Numbered from the stretch's first letter, positions 31,120-40,480 are shown. The stretch is 64,000 bases of DNA from Campylobacter majalis (GCF_905120465.1 NZ_CAJHOF010000008.1:1-64000), one strand, 5' to 3'. The notes: generated by a model from the sequence alone, not told the origin. A program made the numbers and translations.

Positions 31120-32130
31120 TTACTCCTTTGTTTTTTTATCTATTAGCTCAACCACTTGTGATTTTATGCTCTCATATTCAAAACCATCCTTAAAGGCATT
31201 AAATAATCCACCACTCGCATTTGCATGTCCGCCACCGCCGACTAAATGCTTTGCCATAGCACTTACATCAACCTTGCCATTTGCTCTAAAACTCATAGTT
31301 TTTTTACTTGTAATATCTATAAAAAAATCATAATCGTCATTTGCAACCAAAAAGTCATTACCAATAACTGACGTATTGCCGATGTTATACGTTAAAATTC
31401 CTCTAAATTCCTTATATGAAATTTCATATTTTTGCCTATTTTTGCTAAGCAAATCAACAACATAAGCCGAGATAAGATTACTTAAAGTATCATCTTTGTC
31501 TTTTTTGAAAAAATCCTTTTTTATCGCATGGATATGCATATCAAGTCCGATATAATCATTTTTGTCATTGAAAAATTTCTGAGCCTGACTTAACAAATAA
31601 AACATATAATCACTATTTTGCTCCTCAAACATGACTTTGTTGATATCCTTTGCATTTGCAATTAATCCTAGGCAAACCTTTCCCATCTCAAAATAATTAT
31701 CATCTTTTAGCCAAATATCAACAGCATTTACTACATCGCTAAATAGCTTAAGCTTTGCATCTTCACCAAGCATTTTGCTAAAAAAATCATATGTGATTTT
31801 AGTAGCTGAACGCGAACTATCCAAAAAATACCATGCAAACTCACTAGCACACTCAGCACCAGTTTGATGATGATCTAGCAAAAATAATTTTGCATTTTTA
31901 TCTTTGATTTTTTGCTCAAAATCCAAACATTGCTCTTTGCTTAAATTTAAATCCGTAATTAAAATCATAGCCTCTTCATCATCTAAAAGCGACAAAATTT
32001 GATTAAATTTCTCATCGATTTCTCGTCCATAATTTGAATTAAAATACCGCACATCTTTAAAATAGTGTTTTGTTATATATTGAGCACCATATCCATCTAA
32101 ATCCGTATGTGAAAGGTGGTAAATTTTCAT
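31120..32130 (-). CDS. DHH/DHHA1 family phosphoesterase
   Basis: 336 aa. The DHH domain shows SHTDLDGYGAQ (metal-binding D10, D12), ITDLNLS and LLDHHQTG; the C-terminal DHHA1 domain ends with GGGGHANASGGLF. These are the residues of NrnA-type oligoribonuclease or cyclic-dinucleotide phosphodiesterases. The substrate (nanoRNA, pAp or linear dinucleotides) cannot be told from sequence. It lies 13 nt after flhA. Confidence 0.87.
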   Translation of the reverse strand: MKIYHLSHTDLDGYGAQYITKHYFKDVRYFNSNYGREIDEKFNQILSLLDDEEAMILITDLNLSKEQCLDFEQKIKDKNAKLFLLDHHQTGAECASEFAWYFLDSSRSATKITYDFFSKMLGEDAKLKLFSDVVNAVDIWLKDDNYFEMGKVCLGLIANAKDINKVMFEEQNSDYMFYLLSQAQKFFNDKNDYIGLDMHIHAIKKDFFKKDKDDTLSNLISAYVVDLLSKNRQKYEISYKEFRGILTYNIGNTSVIGNDFLVANDDYDFFIDITSKKTMSFRANGKVDVSAMAKHLVGGGGHANASGGLFNAFKDGFEYESIKSQVVELIDKKTKE

Positions 32131-32143
32131 TGTTTTCCTTGTT

Positions 32144-34321
32144 TTATAAATTTTCTATTTCTATTGTGCCGACTGTTTCAAACGGCGTATTTGGAGATAT
32201 TTCAGCAAAGCTAAGCACAACTATATCGATGCTAAAATTTTGCACTATGTCCGCAATAAATTTTCTAAGGCTTGGCTCAACGCACACTATCATCGCACCA
32301 TTTTCACTTATAGGTCGCTTTTGTTTTGCCATACGCAGTGCCTGAACTATTGCTGAAGTTTGAGCAACATTTATCATTAAATGATACGCTCCGTCTTTAT
32401 ACTGAACAGCATCAATTAGCTTTTGGTGAGCCTGATTTTCTAATATATAAAAATTTAACTCACCTTTTTCATTTGCATGCATCGAAGTTATTACACGAGC
32501 CAAACTTGCCCTAACATGCTCTATAATCATGTCTAAATTCTTGCTTACTTCGGCTACATCGCTTATTGATTCAAGTATGCTTAGCATATCTTTTATAGGT
32601 ATATTGTCTTTTAAAAGTGCTTTTAATACCTTTTGTATAAGCCCTATACTAGCCACTCTAAACGCATCTTCAACAATAACTGGATAGTCATTTTTAAGCT
32701 TGTCAAGTAAATTTTGCGTCTCTTGACGAGTGAGTAACTCAGCCGCATTTTGTTTTATTAGCTCACTCATGTGCGTTGAGATAACAGAGGCTGGATCTAC
32801 TATCGTGTAACCACTTAGTATAGCGTCCTCTTTAACATTTGCATCAACCCATAAAGCATCTAGCCCAAAAGCTGGTTCTTTTGTAGGGATACCCTCGATA
32901 TCTTCGCTAACTAGCCCACTATCCATGGCAAGAAATTTATCTGCATAAATTTCCCCCTGCCCTATTATAATGCCTTTAAGTTTAAATCTATACTCATTTG
33001 GAGGAAGTTGCAAATTATCACGAATGCGAATTTTTGGCATCAAAAACCCAAGTTGTGTTGCGATATTTCTTCTCATAGCACGAATTCTCTCTATCAAATC
33101 AACATCAGCAAGTTTTAACAACCCATATCCCAAATCAAGCTCTAAAATTTCAAGCTTTAATATATCATTTATCTTAGTTTCTTCCTCTCTTGCTATCTCT
33201 TCATCGCTTTTTTTATGTGGTTTTGCTGGGGCGTTTGATGCGGCGTTTGCACTAGCATTTGTGCCTTGCGTTGCCTTAATGCCATCTTTTTGAGCTACAT
33301 CCGGTATGATTAAATTGCCATCTTGTGCTTGTTTAATCATATAGCCAAGACCCAAAAATATAAATGCTATAAACCCAAGCGAAAGCGTTGGCAAACCAGG
33401 AACTAACGCAAAAACAAACAAGATAAATCCAACTATCAAAAGCGTCTTATAATCACCCAAAAGTTGCTTTAGTGTCCCCTCGGCAAAATTATCATCATCC
33501 TTACTTGCTCTTGTTATTATTATAGCCGTTGCAGTTGATGTTATAAGGGCTGGTATCTGACTAACAAGTCCGTCGCCGATAGTTAAAATAGTATAGTTTT
33601 GTGCCGATGTTGCCATATCTAAATCAAACTGAAAGCTTCCTATCGCAAAGCCACCCAAGATATTTATAATCGTGATAATTATACCAGCTACTGCATCGCC
33701 TTTTATAAATTTAGACGAACCATCCATAGCACCGTAAAAATTCGCCTCTCCTATGATTGCTTGACGACGCTCACGTGCCGTTTTTTCATCTATCAAACCA
33801 GCATTTAAATCTGCATCTATTGCCATTTGCTTACCAGGCATTGCATCTAGCGTAAAACGTGCTTGAACCTCGGAAACACGCGTCGAACCTTTGGTTACAA
33901 CCATGAAATTTATAAGCACAAGTATGCTAAAAACAATAATGCCTATAACGTAATTACCGCCTACAACAAACTCACCAAAGCTAGATATTATCTCGCTAAC
34001 GGCGTCTGGTCCATTGTGCCCTTGGCTTAATATCATCCTTGTAGTTGCAATATTTAAAGACAATCTAAAAAGCGTTATAATAAGTATAAGCGTCGGAAAT
34101 GTGGTTAAATCAGTAGGCTTTGGCACATAAATTGATATGAGTATGATAAGCACTGACAATGCCACAGAAATAGCAAGAAAAAAATCTAATACAGCAGACG
34201 GAAGTGGCACGATAATAATAGCAAGTATTGCCATTATAAGCCCAACTATACTAAGACTTTTAAATTTTATAATCGGAGCTAAAAATGGTGCAACTAACGT
34301 GATTATGTTGTTTTTTGCCAT
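32144..34321 (-). CDS. flhA: Flagellar export apparatus protein FlhA
   Basis: Core of the flagellar type III export gate. 725 aa: about eight TM helices in residues 15-330 with the FHIPEP-family cytoplasmic loop (GSTRVSEVQARFTLDAMPGKQMAIDADLN), then a large cytosolic domain that binds chaperone-substrate complexes. A low-complexity Ala/Asn linker is near residues 350-370. In C. jejuni FlhA also feeds into sigma-54 flagellar gene control. It lies 4 nt after the Rrf2 gene. Confidence 0.97.
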   Translation of the reverse strand: MAKNNIITLVAPFLAPIIKFKSLSIVGLIMAILAIIIVPLPSAVLDFFLAISVALSVLIILISIYVPKPTDLTTFPTLILIITLFRLSLNIATTRMILSQGHNGPDAVSEIISSFGEFVVGGNYVIGIIVFSILVLINFMVVTKGSTRVSEVQARFTLDAMPGKQMAIDADLNAGLIDEKTARERRQAIIGEANFYGAMDGSSKFIKGDAVAGIIITIINILGGFAIGSFQFDLDMATSAQNYTILTIGDGLVSQIPALITSTATAIIITRASKDDDNFAEGTLKQLLGDYKTLLIVGFILFVFALVPGLPTLSLGFIAFIFLGLGYMIKQAQDGNLIIPDVAQKDGIKATQGTNASANAASNAPAKPHKKSDEEIAREEETKINDILKLEILELDLGYGLLKLADVDLIERIRAMRRNIATQLGFLMPKIRIRDNLQLPPNEYRFKLKGIIIGQGEIYADKFLAMDSGLVSEDIEGIPTKEPAFGLDALWVDANVKEDAILSGYTIVDPASVISTHMSELIKQNAAELLTRQETQNLLDKLKNDYPVIVEDAFRVASIGLIQKVLKALLKDNIPIKDMLSILESISDVAEVSKNLDMIIEHVRASLARVITSMHANEKGELNFYILENQAHQKLIDAVQYKDGAYHLMINVAQTSAIVQALRMAKQKRPISENGAMIVCVEPSLRKFIADIVQNFSIDIVVLSFAEISPNTPFETVGTIEIENL

Positions 34322-34325
34322 TTAC

Positions 34326-34724
34326 TCACTTTGTGACGATATCTTTTAAGCTTATGTTATCTAGCATGTCATCTATCTTAAACTGAAGCGTATTAAACAT
34401 ATTCCACACTTGACAGGTTGCGGCCTTTGTGCAGTCGTTTTTTGAAGTTGAACACTCAAACACACTCATTGGCTTTTTTTCGACACATTCAATTATGCGT
34501 TTTATGCTAACGTCTAAAGCGTTTTGACTTAAGCTAAAACCTCCATTTGCACCTTTAAAAGAGTTTAAAATTTTATCTTTTGCAAGAGATTGTAAAATTT
34601 TAGCCAAAAAGCTTTTTGATATCTCTAGCTCATTTGATATACTATCAACATCTACTGGATCGTTTTGCTGTGAAATATAAATGAGCGAAAGCAAAGCATA
34701 TTCACTCGCTTTTGTAAAAAGCAT
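34326..34724 (-). CDS. Rrf2 family transcriptional regulator
   Basis: 132 aa winged-helix regulator. The N-terminal recognition region is SISNELEISKSFLAKILQSL. Three cysteines C91, C98 and C104 (spacing x6 and x5) are nearly those of IscR-type [Fe-S] ligands. It could sense iron-sulfur status, nitric oxide or redox. It directly precedes flhA. Regulated genes are not apparent. Confidence 0.9.
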   Translation of the reverse strand: MLFTKASEYALLSLIYISQQNDPVDVDSISNELEISKSFLAKILQSLAKDKILNSFKGANGGFSLSQNALDVSIKRIIECVEKKPMSVFECSTSKNDCTKAATCQVWNMFNTLQFKIDDMLDNISLKDIVTK

Positions 34725-34854
34725 AATCAGTCCTTAAGTGTATTAAAATTTAGCACATATTTTATACAAAATTAGCTAGATTTTTTATTAAAGTATTTAA
34801 TCACAAACCAATCTTATTTTTTATTTCATTAAAATTTTATTTATTTTTAAGTAT

Positions 34855-34863
34855 GGGGGGGGG
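34855..34863 (+). repeat. Homopolymeric G9 tract in promoter
   Basis: Nine consecutive G bases, the only G/C run longer than five noticed in the window. It directly abuts the TAGAAT -10 box at 34864-34869. Long poly-G runs are the classic slippage sites of Campylobacter phase variation; here the position suggests transcriptional rather than translational switching. Confidence 0.85.
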
Positions 34864-34869
34864 TAGAAT
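34864..34869 (+). promoter_or_regulatory. Candidate -10 box TAGAAT downstream of G9
   Basis: TAGAAT immediately after the G9 run and 33 nt before the ATG at 34903. The upstream sequence is T-rich, as in Campylobacter promoters. Confidence 0.55.
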
Positions 34870-34902
34870 GCGTTTTAAATTTATGCAAAAAGGAACAAAA
34901 AC

Positions 34903-35175
34903 ATGTATATAAAATTTAAAAAATGCGGACATAAAGAAAAGACAAATGTTTCATTTTTTGTAAAAATAATCGGTGCTTCACTGCCAGCTGGTGGCTTTTA
35001 TGCTTGGGTTACTTATCTTTTTGCTGGGACTGGACTAGCGATGCCTATTTGTATCGCCATAGCAACTGGTGGCATAGCAATGTTATGTTTTAAAGATGAA
35101 ATTGTTGCATGGATTATTGAAAAAGGCTATCAGTGTGAAAAATGCGGTAGCAAAGACTGGCAAGCGTGTGAATAA
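34903..35175 (+). CDS. Small two-TM protein with cysteine pairs, unknown function
   Basis: 90 aa. An N-terminal KKCGHKEK (C8, H10), two hydrophobic helices (about 18-42 and 46-63), then CEKCGSKDWQAC (C78, C81, C89): a possible split zinc ribbon around a membrane hairpin. AAGGA lies 8 nt before the ATG. It stands alone between divergent Rrf2 and convergent dnaK. The G9 tract in its promoter suggests on/off expression. Family not recognised. Confidence 0.65.
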   Translation: MYIKFKKCGHKEKTNVSFFVKIIGASLPAGGFYAWVTYLFAGTGLAMPICIAIATGGIAMLCFKDEIVAWIIEKGYQCEKCGSKDWQACE

Positions 35176-35243
35176 AAGTAGTTTGGTTAAAATTCAGATA
35201 GATATTTTTATAAAATGTTTAAAATACACAAATAATTTTAATT

Positions 35244-35273
35244 AAAATTTAGCGGATTTTACTCCGCTAAATT
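35244..35273 (-). terminator. Terminator of the hrcA-grpE-dnaK operon
   Basis: Perfect 12-bp stem AAATTTAGCGGA/TCCGCTAAATTT with a 6-nt loop, 7 nt after the dnaK stop; the minus strand continues TTTTAATT. It may also stop the small gene arriving on the plus strand. Confidence 0.75.
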
Positions 35274-35280
35274 TCACACC

Positions 35281-37155
35281 TTACTCGACTTCGGCGTCGA
35301 TTACATCATCATCTTTTTTCTTAGATTGTTCGCCACCAGCGGCATTTTCGTCTTTTTTATACATCGCTTCGGCTAGTTTGTGACTAGCTTCGCTTAGAGC
35401 TTTTACCTTCGCATCGATCTGCTCTTTTGTAGCACTCTCATCTTTTAAAGTTTCACGAAGTGCGTTTAGAGCCGCTTCGATATTTGCCCTATCATCAGCT
35501 GGGACTTTCTCACCTAGCTCATCAAGACTCTTTTGTGTCTGATGAACGAGTGCATCAGCTTGGTTTCTAGCCTCTACCGCCTCTTTGCGTTTAGCATCTT
35601 CTTCTTTGTGAAGCTCAGCCTCTTTTACCATTTTATTTATCTCATCATCACTTAGACCGCTTGAGCCTGAGATTGTGATGTTTTGAGCCTTACCAGTGGC
35701 TTTATCTTTTGCTGAAACGGTTAAAATTCCGTTTGCGTCGATGTCAAATTCAACTTCGATTTGTGGCACACCACGAGGTGCAGCTGGGATACCTTCTAGA
35801 TTAAACTGACCTAGCGATTTATTGTCTCTTGCAAACTCACGCTCACCTTGGATAACATGGATAGTAACGGCACTTTGATTATCCTCAGCTGTTGAAAAAG
35901 TCTGATTTTTCTTAACTGGTATAGTTGTGCCCTTTTCGATAATTTTTGTCATCACGCCGCCCAAAGTCTCGATACCAAGGCTAAGTGGCGTAACATCAAG
36001 AAGTAAAACATCCTTAACATCGCCCTTAATAACCGCACCCTGAATAGCCGCACCGATCGCTACTACTTCATCTGGATTTACACTTTTGTTTAGCTCTTTA
36101 CCAAACGCCTTTTTAACCTCTTCGCCAACAAGCGGCACACGAGTTGAGCCACCGACCATAACGATCTCTTTTATATCGCTCTTGCTAAGACCTGCGTCTT
36201 TTACGACTTCGTTGATTTTAGCTATAGTTTGAGCCACTAAACCATCAATCATACCTTCAAATTTTGCACGAGTTAGCGTTTTAACAAGGTGCTTTGGACC
36301 TGTTGCATCGGCTGTGATAAATGGTAGGTTGATGTTGCTCTCTTGTGCTGAGCTAAGCTCTTTTTTTGCATTTTCAGCAGCCTCTTTTAAGCGCTGAGAT
36401 GCCATAACATCTGCTTTTAGATCGATACCTGTTTCGCTTTTAAACTCACTTGCGAGCCAGTCAATAACAAGGTTATCAAAGTCATCGCCACCTAAAAACG
36501 CGTTACCACCAGTTGCCAAAACTTCAACTACATTATCGCCAGTCTCAAGCACTGTTACGTCAAATGTACCACCACCTAGGTCATAAACTAAAATTTTCTC
36601 AGCCTCTTTTTTATCCAAACCATACGCCAACGCCGCAGCTGTCGGCTCATTGATGATACGAAGCACATTTAGCCCAGCTATCGTTCCAGCCTCTTTTGTC
36701 GCCTTTCTTTGGCTGTCATTAAAGTATGCTGGCACCGTGATAACAGCGTCTGTAACGCTCTCACCAAGATAAGCTTCTGCGTCTTCTTTTAGCTTAATTA
36801 GCACCTTTGCTGAAATTTCTTGCGGAGTATAGACTTTGCCTGAAATCTCAATCGCGCAAGCTCCGTTGCGATCCACAACATGATACGGAAGTCGCTCTTT
36901 TGCCTCACGTGCAGCATCTTCGTTACTCATAAGACCCATAATACGCTTAATAGAATAAATCGTCTTTTCAGGGTTTGTAACTGCTTGACGCTTAGCCACA
37001 TCGCCCACCAAAACATCGCCCTTGTCGGTGAATGCCACAACAGAAGGAGTTGTGTTTTTGCCCTCTTTGTTAGGGATAACCTTGCTCTCGCCACGCTCAT
37101 AAACGCTAACACAAGAGTTAGTCGTTCCTAAGTCGATACCTATAACTTTTGCCAT
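35281..37155 (-). CDS. dnaK: Chaperone protein DnaK (Hsp70)
   Basis: ATP-dependent chaperone. 624 aa: [12 protein letters not shown] at the N-terminus, the [11 protein letters not shown] and GGSTRVP phosphate motifs, [14 protein letters not shown], the substrate domain with [14 protein letters not shown], and a C-terminal lid ending in [16 protein letters not shown] precedes the ATG. Last gene of the HrcA-controlled operon. Confidence 0.99.
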   Translation of the reverse strand: MAKVIGIDLGTTNSCVSVYERGESKVIPNKEGKNTTPSVVAFTDKGDVLVGDVAKRQAVTNPEKTIYSIKRIMGLMSNEDAAREAKERLPYHVVDRNGACAIEISGKVYTPQEISAKVLIKLKEDAEAYLGESVTDAVITVPAYFNDSQRKATKEAGTIAGLNVLRIINEPTAAALAYGLDKKEAEKILVYDLGGGTFDVTVLETGDNVVEVLATGGNAFLGGDDFDNLVIDWLASEFKSETGIDLKADVMASQRLKEAAENAKKELSSAQESNINLPFITADATGPKHLVKTLTRAKFEGMIDGLVAQTIAKINEVVKDAGLSKSDIKEIVMVGGSTRVPLVGEEVKKAFGKELNKSVNPDEVVAIGAAIQGAVIKGDVKDVLLLDVTPLSLGIETLGGVMTKIIEKGTTIPVKKNQTFSTAEDNQSAVTIHVIQGEREFARDNKSLGQFNLEGIPAAPRGVPQIEVEFDIDANGILTVSAKDKATGKAQNITISGSSGLSDDEINKMVKEAELHKEEDAKRKEAVEARNQADALVHQTQKSLDELGEKVPADDRANIEAALNALRETLKDESATKEQIDAKVKALSEASHKLAEAMYKKDENAAGGEQSKKKDDDVIDAEVE

Positions 37156-37190
37156 TTTTTATCCTTTTTATTAAAATTTTATTTCTAAAT

Positions 37191-37415
37191 TTAGATTATG
37201 CTATCATATCTGCCATCTAGTATTCTCCATGCACACATATACAATGCATGCCCGGACCGCTCTTTACCAGTTTTTTCAAAATGATATGGTGCATATAAAT
37301 TTGCTGTTTCATAATCATGAAACTCACCATTTACTTTCATATAGTCCCTAATACATTCAAGCTCTTCTTTTGAATAAAGTTTTCCACTATCCTTTTTCTG
37401 CTTAGTTTTTGCCAT
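37191..37415 (-). CDS. Small protein inserted between grpE and dnaK, unknown function
   Basis: 74 aa, lysine-rich N-terminus (MAKTKQKKDSGKLYSKEE), no TM or signal; C-terminal half with conserved-looking HALYMCAWRILDGRY. It has a strong AAGGAG 6 nt before the ATG. In most relatives grpE is followed directly by dnaK, so this gene, together with the duplicated grpE end just upstream, looks like an insertion. It should be heat-shock controlled with its neighbours. Family not recognised. Confidence 0.65.
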   Translation of the reverse strand: MAKTKQKKDSGKLYSKEELECIRDYMKVNGEFHDYETANLYAPYHFEKTGKERSGHALYMCAWRILDGRYDSII

Positions 37416-37427
37416 TTTATACTCCTT

Positions 37428-37585
37428 GTTAGTTTGCTATACTAACCATTGCTGGACGCAAAACCCTACCATTTATCAAATACCCTTTTTGCATAACTTG
37501 AACGATGTTAGTTTGCTATACTAACCATTGCTGGACGCAAAACCCTACCATTTATCAAATACCCTTTTTGCATAACTTGAACGAT
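37428..37585. repeat. Exact 79-bp tandem duplication of the grpE 3' end
   Basis: 37428-37506 and 37507-37585 are identical. The unit covers the last 25 codons of grpE, its stop codon and one further base. The intact gene uses the upstream (higher-coordinate) copy; the other lies after the stop. Because 79 is not a multiple of three, the second copy is out of frame with grpE. Confidence 0.95.
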
Positions 37586-38044
37586 CGCACCACTTTCGTG
37601 TGCCTCACTATCAACGCGCATTATAGCGTTATGCATGTTCGGATCAAATTCCACGTCTGTGTTAATAGTCGTTACACCATGCTTTTCAAGTGCCTTTTTA
37701 AACTCGCTTAAACTTAACTCTATACCCTCTTTTATCTTTTTTGAAAAATCATCTTTGGCTTGAAAATTTACGCCCATTTCCAATGCATCTATTACCGAAA
37801 GCAAATCACGTGCAAATTTCTCATTTGCATAACTTGCAATATCAGCCTTTTCTTTTTCAACTCGCTTTCTTAAATTTTCAAAATCAGCATTTGCTCTATA
37901 ATATTTATCAGTTAGCTCAGCCACCTCTTTTTCAAGCTCAAGCACCTTTGAATTTTCGGCATTTAACCCATCAAAACTGATATTTTCACTCACGCCTTGA
38001 TCGATTTCTTGCGTAACGTCTTGCTCTTTTATCTCTTCGCTCAC
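37508..38044 (-). CDS. grpE: Nucleotide exchange factor GrpE
   Basis: Co-chaperone that releases ADP from DnaK. 178 aa: acidic N-terminus, long coiled coil (about 30-80, with YYRANADFENLRKR), and the C-terminal beta domain ending in GYLINGRVLRPAMVSIAN. The start overlaps the hrcA stop by 4 nt. The last 79 nt are tandemly duplicated downstream. Confidence 0.98.
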   Translation of the reverse strand: MSEEIKEQDVTQEIDQGVSENISFDGLNAENSKVLELEKEVAELTDKYYRANADFENLRKRVEKEKADIASYANEKFARDLLSVIDALEMGVNFQAKDDFSKKIKEGIELSLSEFKKALEKHGVTTINTDVEFDPNMHNAIMRVDSEAHESGAIVQVMQKGYLINGRVLRPAMVSIAN

Positions 38045-38832
38045 GCTACCTCCCTTATTTGATTTATTAATTTTACATAATCACTATACACGCTTCCAGC
38101 ACACACCATCGTAGAGTTTTCGCCACAAAATTTCACTCTCATTTTTATTCCCATATACTCATCTGCAAATATCGGAGTAAAATTTAGTCCATCACTCATA
38201 CGGGTTAGAAAATTTGTCCTATAACGCTCGTTTTGAAAAATTTTATAAGCTAAAATTTCATTTTCACAAAATAAAATTTTTGCTCGTTTAAGCTCCGTAA
38301 TTTTACGTTTTAGTTCGCTTAAACCAACTTGAGAACAGATAAACTCAAGTTTGTCTAAACCAACTTCACCAAGATTATGCAAAAACTTCTCAACCCTATA
38401 ATCATACTTAAGCACTATCTCATCTTTGCTAAAATTTAATACCAAAAATCTATCATTTACATTTAAAATTTCAACCAAACTCTGCTCATGCTCAGCACAA
38501 ATCATCATATAAACATCATGAGTATCAGCTAAAATTTTAAGCGAAATATCATCATTAATATCTAGCAACTCATCTGCAAAATCAACTCCATCAAAAATAT
38601 CCATCCAGTAATGCTTCATTGCACCAATAGTCGGTATCCTGCCCCCGCTTATGTGAAGCTGAGTGATCGCACCCTCATCTGATAGCTTTTTAAAATAAAC
38701 CCTTATGGTCGAGGCTGGCATCGCAACATCCATGCGAGAGCCAAGCTCAGATGAGCCAATAGGAGAATTATCATCAAGATAGGCTTTTATGATTGATTTT
38801 AATATCAAATCACGTTTGCTTAGCTTACTCAC
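38041..38832 (-). CDS. hrcA: Heat-inducible transcription repressor HrcA
   Basis: Represses chaperone genes by binding CIRCE. 263 aa from a GTG start with AAGGAG 4-5 nt upstream (SKLSKRDLILKSIIKAYL); an ATG farther up would add 27 residues that lack family resemblance. Winged-helix DNA-binding domain at about 1-75 (SSELGSRMDVAMPASTIR). The C-terminal part is shorter than in Bacillus HrcA, typical for campylobacters. A CIRCE element lies 95 nt upstream, so it is autoregulated. Confidence 0.95.
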   Translation of the reverse strand: MSKLSKRDLILKSIIKAYLDDNSPIGSSELGSRMDVAMPASTIRVYFKKLSDEGAITQLHISGGRIPTIGAMKHYWMDIFDGVDFADELLDINDDISLKILADTHDVYMMICAEHEQSLVEILNVNDRFLVLNFSKDEIVLKYDYRVEKFLHNLGEVGLDKLEFICSQVGLSELKRKITELKRAKILFCENEILAYKIFQNERYRTNFLTRMSDGLNFTPIFADEYMGIKMRVKFCGENSTMVCAGSVYSDYVKLINQIREVA

Positions 38833-38926
38833 AACTTCTCCTTTAATTTTTACTCTAAATTTATAACAAATGCTTTGCGTAAAACAAAGCGTGTCATGAC
38901 TACTTGATAACACTTTGCTCTAAATT

Positions 38927-38953
38927 TTAGCACTCTATATTTTAAATTGCTAA
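38927..38953 (-). promoter_or_regulatory. CIRCE operator
   Basis: TTAGCACTC-N9-AATTGCTAA: one arm is the perfect consensus, the other matches at 7 of 9 positions. It lies at the predicted transcription start of hrcA-grpE-dnaK, the expected place for HrcA repression. Confidence 0.88.
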
Positions 38954-38957
38954 GTGT

Positions 38958-38987
38958 ATTATACATAAATGAGTATAACAATGTCAA
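38958..38987 (-). promoter_or_regulatory. Consensus sigma-70 promoter of the hrcA operon
   Basis: On the minus strand TTGACA (38982-38987), 18-nt spacer, TATAAT (38958-38963). Both hexamers are perfect, unusual for Campylobacter, where a -35 is generally missing. The predicted start near 38951 falls inside CIRCE. Confidence 0.8.
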
Positions 38988-39207
38988 GACTAAATAAAAT
39001 TTTTTATAAATTTTTAGTCTAATAGGCTCAATTTTTATAAGTTGATTTTATAAATTAAAACTATAAAATCATTAAAATTTTAGTTTTTTATACATTTTTT
39101 CGTATAAAATATAATATAAAACTTTTATTTATACAAATAAAAATTATATTTAATGCTAATTTATATGTATTTTATAAATTTTAATAGATATTTAATATTA
39201 TTTAACG

Positions 39208-39213
39208 TATAAT
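39208..39213 (+). promoter_or_regulatory. -10 box for a probably leaderless HTH gene
   Basis: TATAAT ends 1 nt before an ATG at 39214 and 7 nt before the ATG at 39220. A transcript starting the usual 7 nt downstream would begin at A39220, the first base of the second ATG. No Shine-Dalgarno sequence precedes either ATG. Another TATAAT at 39110-39115 could give a leadered transcript. Confidence 0.5.
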
Positions 39214-39219
39214 ATGCAA

Positions 39220-39468
39220 ATGATTGAAACAAATGACATATTTAATCTATTGCATAATGCTGTTGAGTCTAAAAATTTGGGAAAGAAAATTTCTCAAAAT
39301 GATATGGCAAAACATTTAGGCATATCAATGCGGACGTATCAAGACTGGCGTCTTGGTAACTCAAAACCGCAAGCCGCCATTGCTGTTTGCAGATTACTTT
39401 GCGAATTAGATGATGATGATGTGTTATTTGTAATAAAAAAGATGAAAAAACTAATCGGAGTAAATTAA
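39220..39468 (+). CDS. Small XRE-like helix-turn-helix protein
   Basis: 82 aa (84 if the ATG at 39214 is used). An HTH is visible in ISQNDMAKHLGISMRTYQDW followed by RLGNSKPQAAIAVCRLL, a Cro/C1 pattern with a helical C-terminal part. Probable DNA-binding regulator. The stop overlaps the start of a 55-aa ORF (TAATG), indicating a two-gene unit. It lies beside a gene-poor 2.2-kb region. Function unknown. Confidence 0.7.
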   Translation: MIETNDIFNLLHNAVESKNLGKKISQNDMAKHLGISMRTYQDWRLGNSKPQAAIAVCRLLCELDDDDVLFVIKKMKKLIGVN

Positions 39469-39635
39469 TGCAAGGTTTAACACAAAAAGAACGCATAGAG
39501 CTTGAGAGCGTATTTGCAGCCATTTATACAAAAAAGGAGTCAAGATTTATATCATTTTATAAGTATTTTTACCATACTGGCAACTTAGCACTTAAGAACT
39601 TAAAATTAAAAATTAAAAGAAAAAATCGTAAATAA
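39468..39635 (+). CDS. 55-aa basic protein coupled to the HTH gene
   Basis: Short ORF starting within the stop of the HTH gene (TAATG): MQGLTQKERIELESVFAAIY followed by an aromatic-rich middle (FISFYKYFYH) and a strongly basic C-terminus (LKLKIKRKNRK). Below the usual size cut-off, but the overlap and non-random composition support it. Could be a partner or target of the regulator, or membrane-associated. Family not recognised. Confidence 0.5.
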   Translation: MQGLTQKERIELESVFAAIYTKKESRFISFYKYFYHTGNLALKNLKLKIKRKNRK

Positions 39636-40480
39636 ATTTAAACATATTTACTATTTAGATTATGTCTATCAAAACTAACATATCAGTGCAACTATGTTAA
39701 AAATTCATAAATTTTATTTAATCTAACACTTAAAACCCAAAAACATACCCAAAACTCAAATGAAAATACCCATTTAAGATTTGACACAAATACAGCATTA
39801 GCAAGGAAAATACCGCTGGGCAAATAAAAGATATACTAACTAAGTAAAGCTTAAGAATGATATTTCTTATGCAAAATTATAGTTTACTAAAAACCGTCTT
39901 TAGCACCAACTACCTGATAAAGATTGCTAAAATGTAATCAATAAGATAGTTAATTAGCTATCAATGAAGCTTTGTAAAGCCTATTTTGTGACAAGATTGG
40001 GTTTGGCGATTTTAAAAATTTTAACCAGTATTGCTGTATTTGCAGGACTTAATTAAAGATAGTAAATAATATTTTAATAAATGATGATTTGACAAACTAA
40101 GGCTAATAGAGAAGTGACAATGCCTAGCGTATGTACTACAGCCATTTTATCATCGATAGATTGCTGTTTAAAATGTAAAAAGCAAAAATTAATTGTGCCA
40201 AAACAATACAAAAACCATCAATAATAAAATTTTAAAATAAATCCATCAAAACAAACAAAATCCATAATCAAAAAACTCTTAGTTAATGCAGCAATGAAGT
40301 CATTAATACGCAACAAAACATTAAAAATTTAAAAAGCAGTCTTTAGATAAAATTTAAATTTTAAAACAAATATTTTGCAAAATAGATAATATATCTAGTT
40401 TTGCTTGTGTTTGTTATCATTATTCCTTAACTTAAGAAGTTTTAAAAAGTATTTTACTTTATAAAAATGTTTTATTCTAA

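Noticed and set aside
38833-38913. Upstream ATG start for hrcA
   Set aside because: The GTG at 38832 has AAGGAG at normal spacing and gives the family N-terminus; the extension is unlike HrcA.
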